Shown here piece by piece: positions 1 through 9,500 of a DNA stretch of 15,636 nt. This DNA comes from JAETTH01 sp964455975 (GTDB lineage: Bacteria > Bacillota > Clostridia > TANB77 > CAG-508). Every line of letters begins with the position of its first letter. Positions within the stretch are counted from its first letter, which is position 1. The DNA lies in assembly GCA_964455975.1 (NCBI GenBank), contig CAYVYP010000035.1, forward strand, positions 1 to 15,636, read 5' to 3'. The notes beneath the pieces are model-generated. The model searched no databases. It saw nothing but the letters and a program-made list of their open reading frames with translations, and was not told the origin of the DNA. The translations under genes and the position numbers were made by a program.

Positions 1-1
1 A

Positions 2-935
2 AGAGCTACTTTAGAGCAATTGATACGTGTACCAGGAAAAGATGATGCAATTGAACTTTTAAAATATTTAGTTAAAGGTGCAAGAGTAATATCACTTACT
101 GGTGAGCAAGGTTGTGGTAAAACAACAATGCTTATGGGAATGATAGAAAATATATATGATACTATGAATATAAGAGTTCAAGAAACTGCATTTGAGCTTC
201 ACCTAAGAAAAATATATCCAACAAGAAATATTTTATCTTTCCGTGAAACAGATACAATTTCTGGACAAATGGGATTAGACGTTCAGAAAAAAACCGATGG
301 TTCTGTAAATATTATCCGGAGAAGTTGCAACAGATCCAGTTGCTGCATGGATGATTCAAGCAGCACAGGTGGCAAGTAAATTTACATTATTTACTCACCA
401 TGCTAAAACTTTTCCTAATTTAGTACAAGCGTTAAGAAACTCATTATTAAAATTAGGAATGTTTAATGATGAAAAAACAGCAGAAGAACAAGTTATTGGA
501 GTACTTAACTTTGATATACATTTAGTAAAAGACTTTAGAGGAAACAGATATATAGAAAGAGTAACAGAATGTATTCCATTAGAAGATAAAAATGAATATA
601 CTTTTGACCATAGAAAAGAAAAAACATTAGAAGGCAAAATAGATAAATTTATGGATAATGCTACATATTACTTTACAAAAAGCACAAATAAAGAACTATA
701 TAAATATGTAAATGTTATGGAATATGTAGACGGTGGATATGTATTAACAAATAAAATTTCAGATCAAAACACAAGAGAAATGAGAAATAATATGGATGAT
801 ACAGATGCAGAATTATTTGATAAATTTTTAGAAAGAAACTGGGGAACTAAAGCTTCAAGTAAAGTATTAGAAACTGTTTCTGTTATTAATAATACTGAAC
901 CTAAAAAAAGAGGAAGAAAACCAAAGATAAAATAA
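2..935 (+). CDS. CpaF/GspE-type secretion ATPase, 5'-partial, one CGG +1 recoding site
   Basis: This is the C-terminal part of a type II/IV secretion ATPase (PulE/GspE/CpaF superfamily), a cytoplasmic hexamer that drives pilus or Tad-type assembly. The frame is open to the window edge, so the true start lies upstream; the TTG at 20 is not needed. The visible part is 310 residues if one base is skipped. Walker A is GEQGCGKTT (residues 34-42). The Walker B region reads VNII then GEVATDP, with glycine 106 and the expected catalytic glutamate 107. A His-box-like FTHHAKT is at 130-136. The tail KKRGRKPKIK is basic and AT-hook-like. The frame breaks at the in-frame CGG at 317-319; skipping C317 joins the halves without losing a residue. 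Read separately, the first half stops at 379 and the second would start at an internal ATG (351) without Walker A or B. The platform protein follows 26 bases downstream. Family assignment is strong; Tad versus another type IV system is inferred. Confidence 0.85.
317..320 (+). other. CGGA +1 recoding site in the ATPase Walker B region
   Basis: The upstream frame reads ATT ATC CGG AGA and runs to a stop at 377-379. The downstream frame reads GGA GAA GTT and continues for 206 codons. Skipping C317 gives I-I-G-E-V, the expected hydrophobic strand followed by the conserved Gly-Glu of this ATPase family. The downstream frame has a TAA at 306-308, so the shift must occur between 309 and 319. The skipped-base interpretation is inferred; the frame change is directly visible. 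Confidence 0.75.
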
Positions 936-961
936 TGTAAAGGAGGTGTAGTTTAAGATAA

Positions 962-3046
962 ATGGACAGTAATGTATTAATGTATCTTATGATGGGTACA
1001 GGTGGATTATTTTTAATTATATTAATTGCATATTTTATGTTATCAAAAAGAATGAATAAATCAGATGTAAAAAGTATTAGACAATTAAGAAAAGGTACTA
1101 AAGGAAACTCTTTTTCTTTAGAAGTTACATATCAAAAGTTATATGTTATTTATCTTAAAACACCATTCTTAAAAAGGTATTTGCTAAAATTAAGAAGAAG
1201 ATTAGCAATAATAAATATAGATGATGAGTATTTAACAAGATCTCAAGCATCAAAAATATTAACAGCAACACTTTTAATAGTAATACCAATAACTATACTT
1301 ATAATAATATTAACAAGTCAGAACACATTATTAATGGCAATACTTTTAATTTTTGAATTATTTATGGTAGATACTATTATAGATGGAAAAGTAGATAAAA
1401 TAGATAATAAATTATTAAAACAACAAATAGATTTTTTCGCAGAAATAAGACATGCATATCATGAGTTTAATATGGTTGAAGAGGCTATTTATCAGGTAGC
1501 CCAAGATGATGATGAACCAGAAATGAGCCGTCAAGCAGAAAAAATATATGAAATCTTAATATCAGATGATCCAGAATCAGAACTTGAAAAATATTATGAT
1601 GTTGCTCCAAATAGCTATTTAAAAGAATTTGCAGGAGTATCATATTTAACAAAAGAATTTGGAGATAGAAAAGTAGAAGGTTCATCTTTATATTTAAAAA
1701 ATTTAAATAATATTACTCAAGAAATGCAACTTGAAATATTAAAAAGAGATAAATTAGATTATGTTTTCCAAAGTTTATCAGTAATAGCAATAGTTCCAAT
1801 GCTTTGCTTAGAACCATTAAAAAACTGGGCAATATCAAATTTTAGTTTTACTGAAAGTTTTTATAATGGAAAAAGTGGAATGATAGTACAAGTTTTAATT
1901 TTATTGTGCACATTTGTGTGTTATTTATTAACAAGAAAATTAAAAGATAATGGTTCAACAGCAATGAATACTAAAAACACAGAAAATCCATGGCAAGCAA
2001 AAATTTATAAAACAAAATTAGGTAAAAAAATAATAGATTTATTTTTACCAAAACAGGGAACAAAAGATTATAGAAAATTGAAGAATTTGATTAAAGATTC
2101 AGCTACAAAATTAAAAATGGAATGGTTATATGTAAATAGAATTACAATAGCAATTATTGCATTTTTAGTATCAACTGTATTATTTTTTCAATTTCATGCA
2201 ATATCAAAAAATTATATATATACAGAGCCAACAACAGATTATAATATTGTAGGACAGATGTCTGATAAGGCTTATAAAAAGGCTACAAATTTAACTGAGC
2301 AGGACAATTATTTTATAGATAAATTTAAAGGAAAAACAGATGTAACTCAAGAAGATGTTGAATTAGTAATGAAATATTCAAATGAATATGCAGATAGTAC
2401 AGAAAAAGAAATTACAGTTGCAGCCAAAAGAGTTCTTCAAAAAATACAATATATAAACAGTGAATATTTTCAATGGTTTGAATTGATAATTGCAATGGTA
2501 ATTGGAGTTATAGGATATATGTCACCAGTACTATTACTTCGTTTCCAAACTAAAATGAGACAGCTAGAAATGGAAAATGAAGTAATGCAATTCCAAACAA
2601 TAATTTTAATGTTAATGAAAATAGAAAGAGTAAATGTTGAAATTATTTTAGAATGGTTAGAAAGATATTCAAACATATTTAAAGAGCCAATAAGCAAATG
2701 CGTAAACAATTATGAAAGTGGAGCATGGGAAGCATTGCAAGAATTAAAAGAGGACGTATCTTTTGTACAATTTATACGTATAGTTGAAAGTCTTCAAGCA
2801 GCAGTAGAAAAAATTCCAATAACAGAAGCTTTTGATGAACTAGATACAGAAAGAGATTATTACCAAGAAAAAAGAAAAGAATCTAATGAAAGATTAATAT
2901 CTAAAAAAGGAATGATAGGAAAGGCAATTGGTTTTACTCCAATGGTATTACTTTTTGTAGGATATTTAATAGTTCCATTAATATTTATAGGATTAACAAC
3001 TATGTCAACTTCAATGTCTTCAATGACTAATAATGCATTAAAATAG
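962..3046 (+). CDS. Inner-membrane platform protein with two GspF/TadB-TadC-like halves
   Basis: A 694-residue multi-spanning membrane protein, probably the platform that the upstream ATPase acts on during pilus or Tad-type assembly. Hydrophobic segments lie at about residues 6-27, 99-118, 121-137, 270-288, 306-325, 394-412, 506-528 and 656-680. Two long cytoplasmic helical regions, about 150-265 and 535-650, each precede a hydrophobic pair or end segment, as in T2SSF/GspF domains. The second includes EFMQFQTI-like helical sequence (EVMQFQTIILMLMKIERV) and ends in a strongly hydrophobic C-terminal helix. GspF is usually about 400 residues, and TadB and TadC about 300 each, so this looks like a TadB-TadC fusion or an enlarged GspF. 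The start follows AAAGGAGGTG at 939-948. No CGG recoding site is present. The call rests on membrane pattern, helix pattern and gene order; residue-level identity to GspF was not tested. Confidence 0.72.
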   Translation: MDSNVLMYLMMGTGGLFLIILIAYFMLSKRMNKSDVKSIRQLRKGTKGNSFSLEVTYQKLYVIYLKTPFLKRYLLKLRRRLAIINIDDEYLTRSQASKILTATLLIVIPITILIIILTSQNTLLMAILLIFELFMVDTIIDGKVDKIDNKLLKQQIDFFAEIRHAYHEFNMVEEAIYQVAQDDDEPEMSRQAEKIYEILISDDPESELEKYYDVAPNSYLKEFAGVSYLTKEFGDRKVEGSSLYLKNLNNITQEMQLEILKRDKLDYVFQSLSVIAIVPMLCLEPLKNWAISNFSFTESFYNGKSGMIVQVLILLCTFVCYLLTRKLKDNGSTAMNTKNTENPWQAKIYKTKLGKKIIDLFLPKQGTKDYRKLKNLIKDSATKLKMEWLYVNRITIAIIAFLVSTVLFFQFHAISKNYIYTEPTTDYNIVGQMSDKAYKKATNLTEQDNYFIDKFKGKTDVTQEDVELVMKYSNEYADSTEKEITVAAKRVLQKIQYINSEYFQWFELIIAMVIGVIGYMSPVLLLRFQTKMRQLEMENEVMQFQTIILMLMKIERVNVEIILEWLERYSNIFKEPISKCVNNYESGAWEALQELKEDVSFVQFIRIVESLQAAVEKIPITEAFDELDTERDYYQEKRKESNERLISKKGMIGKAIGFTPMVLLFVGYLIVPLIFIGLTTMSTSMSSMTNNALK

Positions 3047-3067
3047 ATAAAGAGGTGAAAATTTAGT

Positions 3068-3592
3068 ATGGAAAATGCAGCAAAAGCCTTAACAATAGCA
3101 GGAGGAGTTTTAATATCTATAATGATAATATCAGCAGCATTTTTAACGTATAATCAATTATCAGCAGCACCAACTCAAGAAAAAGAAAACAAAAGACAAG
3201 AACAAATTGTAGCATTTAATAATGAATATGAAAGTTATAATAGAAAAGACTTATATGGAAGTGATATAATTTCATTGGTAAATAAAATGCTTAATAATAA
3301 TAGAAAGTATGAAGAACTTGGCGAAGGAGATAATTATAAAATAGAAATAAAAGTAACATTAACTATGGATGATGACTTTTTTGGAAAGAAAAATACGATA
3401 TATAACAATTTAGCAGACCTTCAAAAGATACTAAATACAGCAAATAGTGAAACTACAACACAATATTATCATCCATATACAGACTTTAAAAGAAAGATGT
3501 TTAAATGTACAGCAACAGAACTAAATAAAGATACTGGAAGAATAAAAAGTATGACTTTTGAACAACTAGACCTTTCTAGTCAAAATAGTTAA
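3068..3592 (+). CDS. MENA-type pilin-like membrane-anchored subunit 1
   Basis: A 174-residue protein with a six-residue charged N-terminus (MENAAK), then a hydrophobic helix at about residues 7-27, then a polar extracytoplasmic domain. It lacks the classical prepilin GFTLIE site, so processing is uncertain. Features shared with the next genes are an AFNNEYESYNRK segment just after the helix, an ISLVNKMLNNN helix, and a C-terminal FKCTATELNKDTGR...MTFEQL strand pair. These indicate tandem paralogues. The start follows AGAGGTGAAAA at 3051-3061, and the gene is 21 bases downstream of the platform gene, so it is probably in the same operon. A pilin or pseudopilin role is inferred from the helix and context; I know no function for this exact family. 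Confidence 0.65.
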   Translation: MENAAKALTIAGGVLISIMIISAAFLTYNQLSAAPTQEKENKRQEQIVAFNNEYESYNRKDLYGSDIISLVNKMLNNNRKYEELGEGDNYKIEIKVTLTMDDDFFGKKNTIYNNLADLQKILNTANSETTTQYYHPYTDFKRKMFKCTATELNKDTGRIKSMTFEQLDLSSQNS

Positions 3593-3605
3593 TTAGGAGA
3601 AAAAT

Positions 3606-4118
3606 ATGGAAAATGCATCAAAAGCTTTAATAATGGCAGCAAGTGTACTTTTGGGAATGATGATAATAGGTGTGGCAACATACTTATTTAGTACATTTGG
3701 AGAATATTCAAAAAATGTAGAACAAGATAGAATAAATACTCAAATGGCACAATTTAATAGTCAATTTACTAAGTATAATGGTAAAAAAGACATAACAATA
3801 CATGATATTATATCTGTTGCAAATTTAGCAATTGAAAATAATACAAATTATGGTTTTTACGCAGATTCTAATATTGAAAAAGCAAATTCTTATTTTATAA
3901 ATGTTATTATAAGTGGAATAACAAATGGAGGAAATGTAACAAATCCTATTAAATCAGATAAATTTGCAGATTATATAAATAAGTATTCTACATATGAAGT
4001 GGAAGATTCAAAAACAAAAGTAAAAACATTAGAAGTACAATATTTTACATGTACAAATGTAAACATAAATGAAAATACAAAAAGAGTAGATAGTATTACT
4101 TTTAACATTAATAGCTAA
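3606..4118 (+). CDS. MENA-type pilin-like membrane-anchored subunit 2
   Basis: A 170-residue protein starting MENASKAL, with a hydrophobic helix at about residues 7-30, then AQFNSQFTKYNGKKDITIHD. The middle helix (ISVANLAIENN) and the C-terminal YFTCTNVNINENTKR...ITFN match the layout of the preceding protein. A single cysteine sits at the same relative place in both. The ribosome binding site AGGAGA at 3595-3600 decides the ATG, only 13 bases after the previous stop. It is probably an exported filament subunit held or assembled through its N-terminal helix; this is inferred from family pattern and neighbours. Confidence 0.65.
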   Translation: MENASKALIMAASVLLGMMIIGVATYLFSTFGEYSKNVEQDRINTQMAQFNSQFTKYNGKKDITIHDIISVANLAIENNTNYGFYADSNIEKANSYFINVIISGITNGGNVTNPIKSDKFADYINKYSTYEVEDSKTKVKTLEVQYFTCTNVNINENTKRVDSITFNINS

Positions 4119-4153
4119 AAAGTAAAAAAAGTAAAAAAATGTAATAAAAAACA

Positions 4154-4182
4154 TTGCATTAAATAAATTAAAATGGTATAAT
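4154..4182 (+). promoter_or_regulatory. Sigma-A-type promoter inside the pilin-like cluster
   Basis: TTGCAT at 4154-4159 and TATAAT at 4177-4182 are separated by 17 bases. A TGG directly before TATAAT gives an extended -10. It lies in the only sizeable gap between the second and third small genes and could drive 4203 onward separately from the ATPase and platform genes. Confidence 0.7.
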
Positions 4183-4202
4183 TTTAAGTAGGATGTAGAA
4201 AT

Positions 4203-4628
4203 ATGAAAAAAATTGTTTTTATATTAATTATTATAGTATTAATTGTTATTTCAACGGTTAGTTTTTCTGTATTTAAATATAATGAAAATATTAGATTAAA
4301 GGAAAATGAAAACAGAGAATATGAAGCATACATAAATAAAGAAATAACAGGCGCGCAAGTAGCAACATTAATTAATAAAGCAATAGATTCAAACAGAAGA
4401 AATGGAATAAAATTGCAAGATTGGAAATATGTAGACAATGAAGAAAATTCTATTAGAATTGAAGTAAAATTTAAAGAATTAGAAAAAATAATTTCAATGG
4501 AAACAATTTTCAATAATGAAACAGAAAATTTTGTGGCAAATTATAGTGGAATAAAATTTAAATCAATACAAATAAATTACCATGAAAAAACTCAAAAAAT
4601 AAGTTATATAAAATTTGAGCAAGTATAA
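4203..4628 (+). CDS. Divergent pilin-like membrane-anchored protein
   Basis: A 141-residue protein with MKK, then a strongly hydrophobic helix at about residues 4-24, then a charged linker (RLKENENREYEAY). The N-terminus differs from the MENA type. The rest keeps the same plan: a GAQVATLINKAIDSN helix, a beta-rich middle, and a closing strand pair (KSIQINYHEKTQKISYIKFE) like the ends of its neighbours. It is therefore probably a divergent minor subunit of the same family. It has its own promoter (4154-4182) and an AGGA at 4190-4193. Function is not known to me. Confidence 0.6.
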   Translation: MKKIVFILIIIVLIVISTVSFSVFKYNENIRLKENENREYEAYINKEITGAQVATLINKAIDSNRRNGIKLQDWKYVDNEENSIRIEVKFKELEKIISMETIFNNETENFVANYSGIKFKSIQINYHEKTQKISYIKFEQV

Positions 4629-4707
4629 AAAATAAATAGGAATAATATTAGGGCTAAACCTAAATTATATAAGAAACAAAAGTTAAATTTAAGGAGGAAA
4701 TTTTTTT

Positions 4708-5142
4708 ATGGAGAACGCATCAAAAGCATTAATTATAGCAGGAGCTATATTATTAGCAATAGCAATTATAGGATTAGGTATGGCTGTATTTAATATGGCA
4801 GACAATGCATCAAAACAAACAGGGTTAGATGAGTTTCAAATACAATCATTTAATGGAAAATTTACAAAATACGAGGGAGCAAATAAAAGTGGTGCTACTG
4901 TAAAAACTTTATGTAATGACATAATCACTCACAACAATTCTAATTTAGAAGATTATTCAAAACAAGTAAATTTAGTAGAAACAGCAGCAACAGGTACAAA
5001 TTCACCATCAGCACTAATTGCGCCAGCAACAATAACAGCTATAAAAAATAAAATATTAACAGGAAAAACATATACTGTTACTATATCATATGATTCAAAA
5101 ACAGGATTAGTATGTGAAGTTGGAGTAGTGCAAAATAAATAA
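4708..5142 (+). CDS. MENA-type pilin-like membrane-anchored subunit 3
   Basis: A 144-residue protein starting MENASKAL with a hydrophobic helix at about residues 7-29. It then shows the family block FQIQSFNGKFTKYEG, a VKTLCNDIITHN helix, and a C-terminal YTVTISYDSKTGLVCEVGVV strand pair. It has two cysteines, in the helix and the last strand, which could pair. The ribosome binding site AAGGAGG (4691-4697) is the best in the cluster, which suggests high expression; with its small size this makes it the best candidate for the major filament subunit. That role is inferred. Confidence 0.65.
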   Translation: MENASKALIIAGAILLAIAIIGLGMAVFNMADNASKQTGLDEFQIQSFNGKFTKYEGANKSGATVKTLCNDIITHNNSNLEDYSKQVNLVETAATGTNSPSALIAPATITAIKNKILTGKTYTVTISYDSKTGLVCEVGVVQNK

Positions 5143-5166
5143 AAAAATATAAAGGAATGAAGTATT

Positions 5167-5919
5167 ATGGAAAATGCTGTAGAAGCTTTAAAAATGGCCT
5201 TTGCAGTATTGTTCTTTGTTGGAGCTTTAACAATTAGTATGTTTACATTTTCACAAGCAAGAGCCACATCAGAGGCAGTATTGTATAGTAAGGATAATTC
5301 AAATTTTGAAGATTACATAGACTCAGAAGATGCCAGTAAAGAAAGAACTGTTGGATTAGATTCTGTAATACTAACATTATATAGATATTATAAAGAAGAT
5401 TATACAGTAGTATTTAAAAATAAAAATACATTTTTAGATTTATACACTTCAACAACTAGAACTAATTCATGGGGAACTGGATATGACTTTAAAAAATATG
5501 GAAAATCAAAAGATGATACAGCAAATTTAAGTAAAATATCTTCATTTGATTTAACAGAAGAAACCTCAAGAAAAGAACCATGGACAGGTGGAGGATTAGG
5601 ACAAACAGATATAAAGAAAAATTTAGACGCATTTATAAATGGTGGAACAATCAAATTTAATAATACAAGAATAACATATGATGGACTTTTAAACAAATAT
5701 AAAGATGCTAAATTTACAGAAACAATAGGTGCATATGCAACATCAAGCATTATATATAAAACAGATAAAGATGGAAACATTTTATATGAAAATGGTCAAC
5801 CAGTAATTGATTATGATGCTACTACAGCAACAGGAGCATATATTTATGTCGATGGAGAATTAATACAGCTACAAAAGCAAAAAAAGAAAAGAATAATAAC
5901 ATATACTTTACAACAATAG
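5167..5919 (+). CDS. MENA-type pilin-like membrane-anchored subunit 4, larger
   Basis: A 250-residue protein starting MENAVEALKMAF with a hydrophobic helix at about residues 8-28. A block ending VGLDSVILTLYRYYKEDY corresponds in place to the middle helix of its smaller neighbours. A longer insert of about 120 residues, rich in Gly, Thr and Asp, follows, and the C-terminus is basic (KQKKKRIITYT). It follows AAAGGAATGA at 5151-5160. It may be a minor or tip-type subunit because of its size; this is an inference from length and position only. Confidence 0.6.
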   Translation: MENAVEALKMAFAVLFFVGALTISMFTFSQARATSEAVLYSKDNSNFEDYIDSEDASKERTVGLDSVILTLYRYYKEDYTVVFKNKNTFLDLYTSTTRTNSWGTGYDFKKYGKSKDDTANLSKISSFDLTEETSRKEPWTGGGLGQTDIKKNLDAFINGGTIKFNNTRITYDGLLNKYKDAKFTETIGAYATSSIIYKTDKDGNILYENGQPVIDYDATTATGAYIYVDGELIQLQKQKKKRIITYTLQQ

Positions 5920-5946
5920 AAATTGTTGTATACAGGGGGTAATAAA

Positions 5947-6480
5947 ATGGGAGATAGTTTAATTACAATTTTTGCAATATTTATAGCAGCTATATTAATG
6001 TTTGTATTTCCTTTAATGGCTGTTTCAGAAAGAACAGATGATGTTTCACAATTAGCTGTTCAAACTGCAACTGCAGAATTTGTAGATAATATCAGAGCTA
6101 CTGGAAAATTAACAGCAAGTGATTATGAAAAATTTGTAGAAACAATATCAGCAACAGGAAATTCTTATGATGTAGAAATGCAAATTCAAGTACTTGATGA
6201 AAATCCAGGAAAGAAAACAACACAAGTTGAATCAACAAAAATAGGAGAAAATGTTTATTATAATGTGTATACATCTCAAATATTAGATGTAATTGCACCA
6301 GAAGATGGAACAGGAAAAACATATAAACTTAAAGAAGGAGATTTATTTTCCACATCTGTAAAAAATACTAATACAACAATATCTCAATTATTAAGAAATT
6401 TTTTCTACCAAATAGCAGGTAATGATACATATCAAGTTGCTGCATCATATGCAGGCATGGTACAGGTAAATGGTAAATAA
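5947..6480 (+). CDS. Small single-helix exported protein of the filament cluster
   Basis: A 177-residue protein (MGDSLITIF...). I chose the ATG at 5947 rather than a TTG at 5923 because CAGGGGGT (5933-5940) sits just ahead of it. A hydrophobic helix covers about residues 5-25, then an extracytoplasmic domain contains AEFVDNIRATGKLTASDYEKF. The short N-terminus and single helix resemble TadE/TadF-type pseudopilins in layout, but I cannot confirm this from motifs. It lies between the MENA proteins and the giant surface protein and is probably part of the same export system. Confidence 0.6.
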   Translation: MGDSLITIFAIFIAAILMFVFPLMAVSERTDDVSQLAVQTATAEFVDNIRATGKLTASDYEKFVETISATGNSYDVEMQIQVLDENPGKKTTQVESTKIGENVYYNVYTSQILDVIAPEDGTGKTYKLKEGDLFSTSVKNTNTTISQLLRNFFYQIAGNDTYQVAASYAGMVQVNGK

Positions 6481-6499
6481 TTAAAATATATTAAAAAAG

Positions 6500-6546
6500 G
6501 GGTAGATAATATTTTTCTATTAAAAATAGATAAAATAATTCTACCC
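6500..6546 (+). promoter_or_regulatory. Nested hairpin in the leader of the giant gene
   Basis: GGGTAGA (6500-6506) pairs with TCTACCC (6540-6546). Inside it, TATTTTT (6510-6516) pairs with AAAAATA (6522-6528) around a five-base loop. The run TATTTTA follows. It may be a terminator or attenuator between the small subunits and the giant gene, or a leader that controls it. The pairing is visible; the role is inferred. Confidence 0.5.
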
Positions 6547-6566
6547 TATTTTAGAAAGGTACGAAA

Positions 6567-9500
6567 ATGAAGTTACAAAGTTTAGCAGTAATATTTGCAA
6601 TAATAATGATTCCGATATCAATTGTGCTATCAGTATATGTTCAAACAAATATTGATGCAATAGTGTTACAAGCAGATTATGATGCTAAGCTTGCTAACTC
6701 TACTTATGATGCAATAAAAGCTTTTCAATTAAATACTTTAAATAATAGCTATTCAACAGTAAGTGATTCTAAAATAGTTGATATTGAGGCATCTGTTAAT
6801 AGCTTTTTTAATTCGTTAGCGACTAATTTAGGAGTAAGTGGATATAATCAAAATGCTTTAAAAACATATATCCCAGCATTAGTATATACTTTATATGATG
6901 GTTATTATATTTATTCACCATATAAAAATACGGAAAGTGGAATAGTAGAGTCACGGATTAAAACCATATATATATTATTCAGCAAGATATAAAAACAATG
7001 ATTTAGATATAACTATAAATTATACATTAGATAATTATATAGCAGTATATGGAACAATTAATAAAGAAATAGGAAAAGAGCAATATATAAGCAAATCTGG
7101 ATATTTAATAAATTTAAATGATATAACTAGTGGTTTAGATATAAATTCAGAAGGAAAAGCTATATTAAAAACTGGTGAAAAAATTATATATAAAGGTGCA
7201 GAAATTACTACAGAAACGCTTACAGAAACACTTCTTATGGAAGAGGAAACAACACCTAAAGAATATACATATATTTATAATTATATAGATAAAAGTAATC
7301 AAACAGTGGCAACCGGAGAAAAATTATATTGGGACAAAGAAAAAGGAAAATATTTTAAAAATAGTAAAAGTCAAAAAATATGGGTTAATAGCATAGTAGA
7401 AGAAAAACAAGATGCTAGTGCAATAGCATATTTTAAAGAAGCATATGAATTTAGTACTTGGGTAAATAAAAATTTAAGTACAATAACTGTAAAAAATATA
7501 GATACATCTACTTTAGATGATAGAAGTAAAACAGAATTAAATACAATTGGAAATGCACAAATATTTAATTTAGAAAAAAACGACCCAGAAAGTAAAGATT
7601 CAGCATTTAATGAACATAGAAGAGCAGTTATAAGAAATTCAATACAAAGTAATTTAAATGTAGCAATTGCAAATTATAATAATAATTCAGAAGTACTAGG
7701 TTCTACATATGATTTTAGAATGCCAATACTTAGCGAAACAGATTGGGAAAAAGTATTAGATAATGTATGTGTAATATCTTTTATGCAAGGGTTACCAATA
7801 AAAACAAAAATGTATAATGGTTATTCTATTATTTCAAATGATGTTAATAAAGAAACAATAAATTCAGATTTATTTTATTTTATAGATAAAACAACAGGAG
7901 TTTATCATAAAATAGAATGTAATACATTAAAAGAAAGTGTTAAAAATAAAGATTCTATAAAAGCATATACAAACTTGTTATTTAGAAAACAAACATTAAC
8001 AAAAACAGATAAAACAACTAGATATTATTATGGTCATACACAAACAGCATGTTATGATTGTATTATTTCAACAAAAAACGTATCAACAAAAGAAGAAGTA
8101 TTAACTAATACTAAAGCAAAACCAGAATTAACAACAATAAAAACAGAATATTATTTAGCATTAGCTAGAGAAAGATATAATTTATATAAAGCAACAGCAG
8201 TAACAAATTATACAGATTTAAATCCAAGTAGTTCAGTAGCAGATATAACACAATCAACATCAAGACCAACAAATGGTAAAGTAGAAATAATAATTAAATT
8301 CCCTGATGATGGAAAAGATTATGAATATAGTACAGATGGTGAAAATACATGGAAACCTGCAGATAAAAGTGAAATAGTAATTGAAATAGATGAGAATACT
8401 ACAATAATTGCAAAACCAGTTGAAGATGATAATGATAAAACTAGTCATGATGTAACTAATATAGATAAAACAGCACCAATACTTAAATCAATAGATGTAG
8501 ATAATAAAGAAGCAGGAACAAGTAATCCTACAGTAGTTAAGTCAACAAATGAAATAACAGTTATGGTAGAAGGTGAAGATGATAAAGCACTTAGCGGATA
8601 TAAATTTAGTATAGATAATGGAAAAACATGGACATCAGATATATCTTCAGAAGGAAAATATACATTTAAGAATCTTAAAGCAGGTACAATATATAGAATA
8701 TTCGCAAAAGCAATAGATATAGCAGGAAATGAATCAAACACATTATGGATAGATGCACAAACTTTAACAATTACACCAGGACAAATACAAATAAGTGCAA
8801 CACCAACAACACCAAGAAATACACAAAGAACAATGGCAAAACATGGAGTTCAAGCAGGACCAATAGAAGTTAGTATAAAATATGGAGTATATAGCGGATA
8901 TATATATCAATATAGTGTAGATGGAACAAGTAATTGGAAAAATGCACAAGAGCAACAAACAATATATATTTATGAAAATCAATTAATATATGCAAGATAT
9001 TATGATGGAGCACAAAATGAAAAAATATATGGACCATTTACAATAAATAATGTTGATAATATAGGGCCAGATAAACCAACTATAAATACAAATGGATATA
9101 CAGTAGATACTTGGACAGAAAATGATATTGAAATAGAATTTAATGCTATAGATAGGTTATCAAAAGGAGAAGCCCCATCAAATGGAAAAATAAAATTATA
9201 TCAATATTCTATAGACAATGGAAATACATGGTATGATATAGATTCAAATACAGACTGGTTTGAAGTTGATAAAACATTGCAACCAATAAATAAGATAAAA
9301 ATAATAAAAGATGTGTATAAAAATATAAAAATAAGAGCTGTAGATGAAGCTGGAAATGATGGAGAAGAATCAGAAACAATAATAGTTAAGAGAAATTCAG
9401 AAGGACCAGAATATGAAAAAATTGAAGTAAAAAATCTAACTTCAACAGGATATGATGTATATGTATATAATGTTACAGACCCAATAGGAATAAATAGAGT

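Noticed and set aside
351..935. Separate gene starting at the ATG at 351
   Set aside because: It would lack Walker A and B, has no good ribosome binding site, and its frame continues upstream to the CGG at 317, where it joins the ATPase exactly at the Gly-Glu motif.
4648..4663. Small hairpin TTAGG/CCTAA before the gene at 4708
   Set aside because: Only five pairs and no T run; too weak to support a function.
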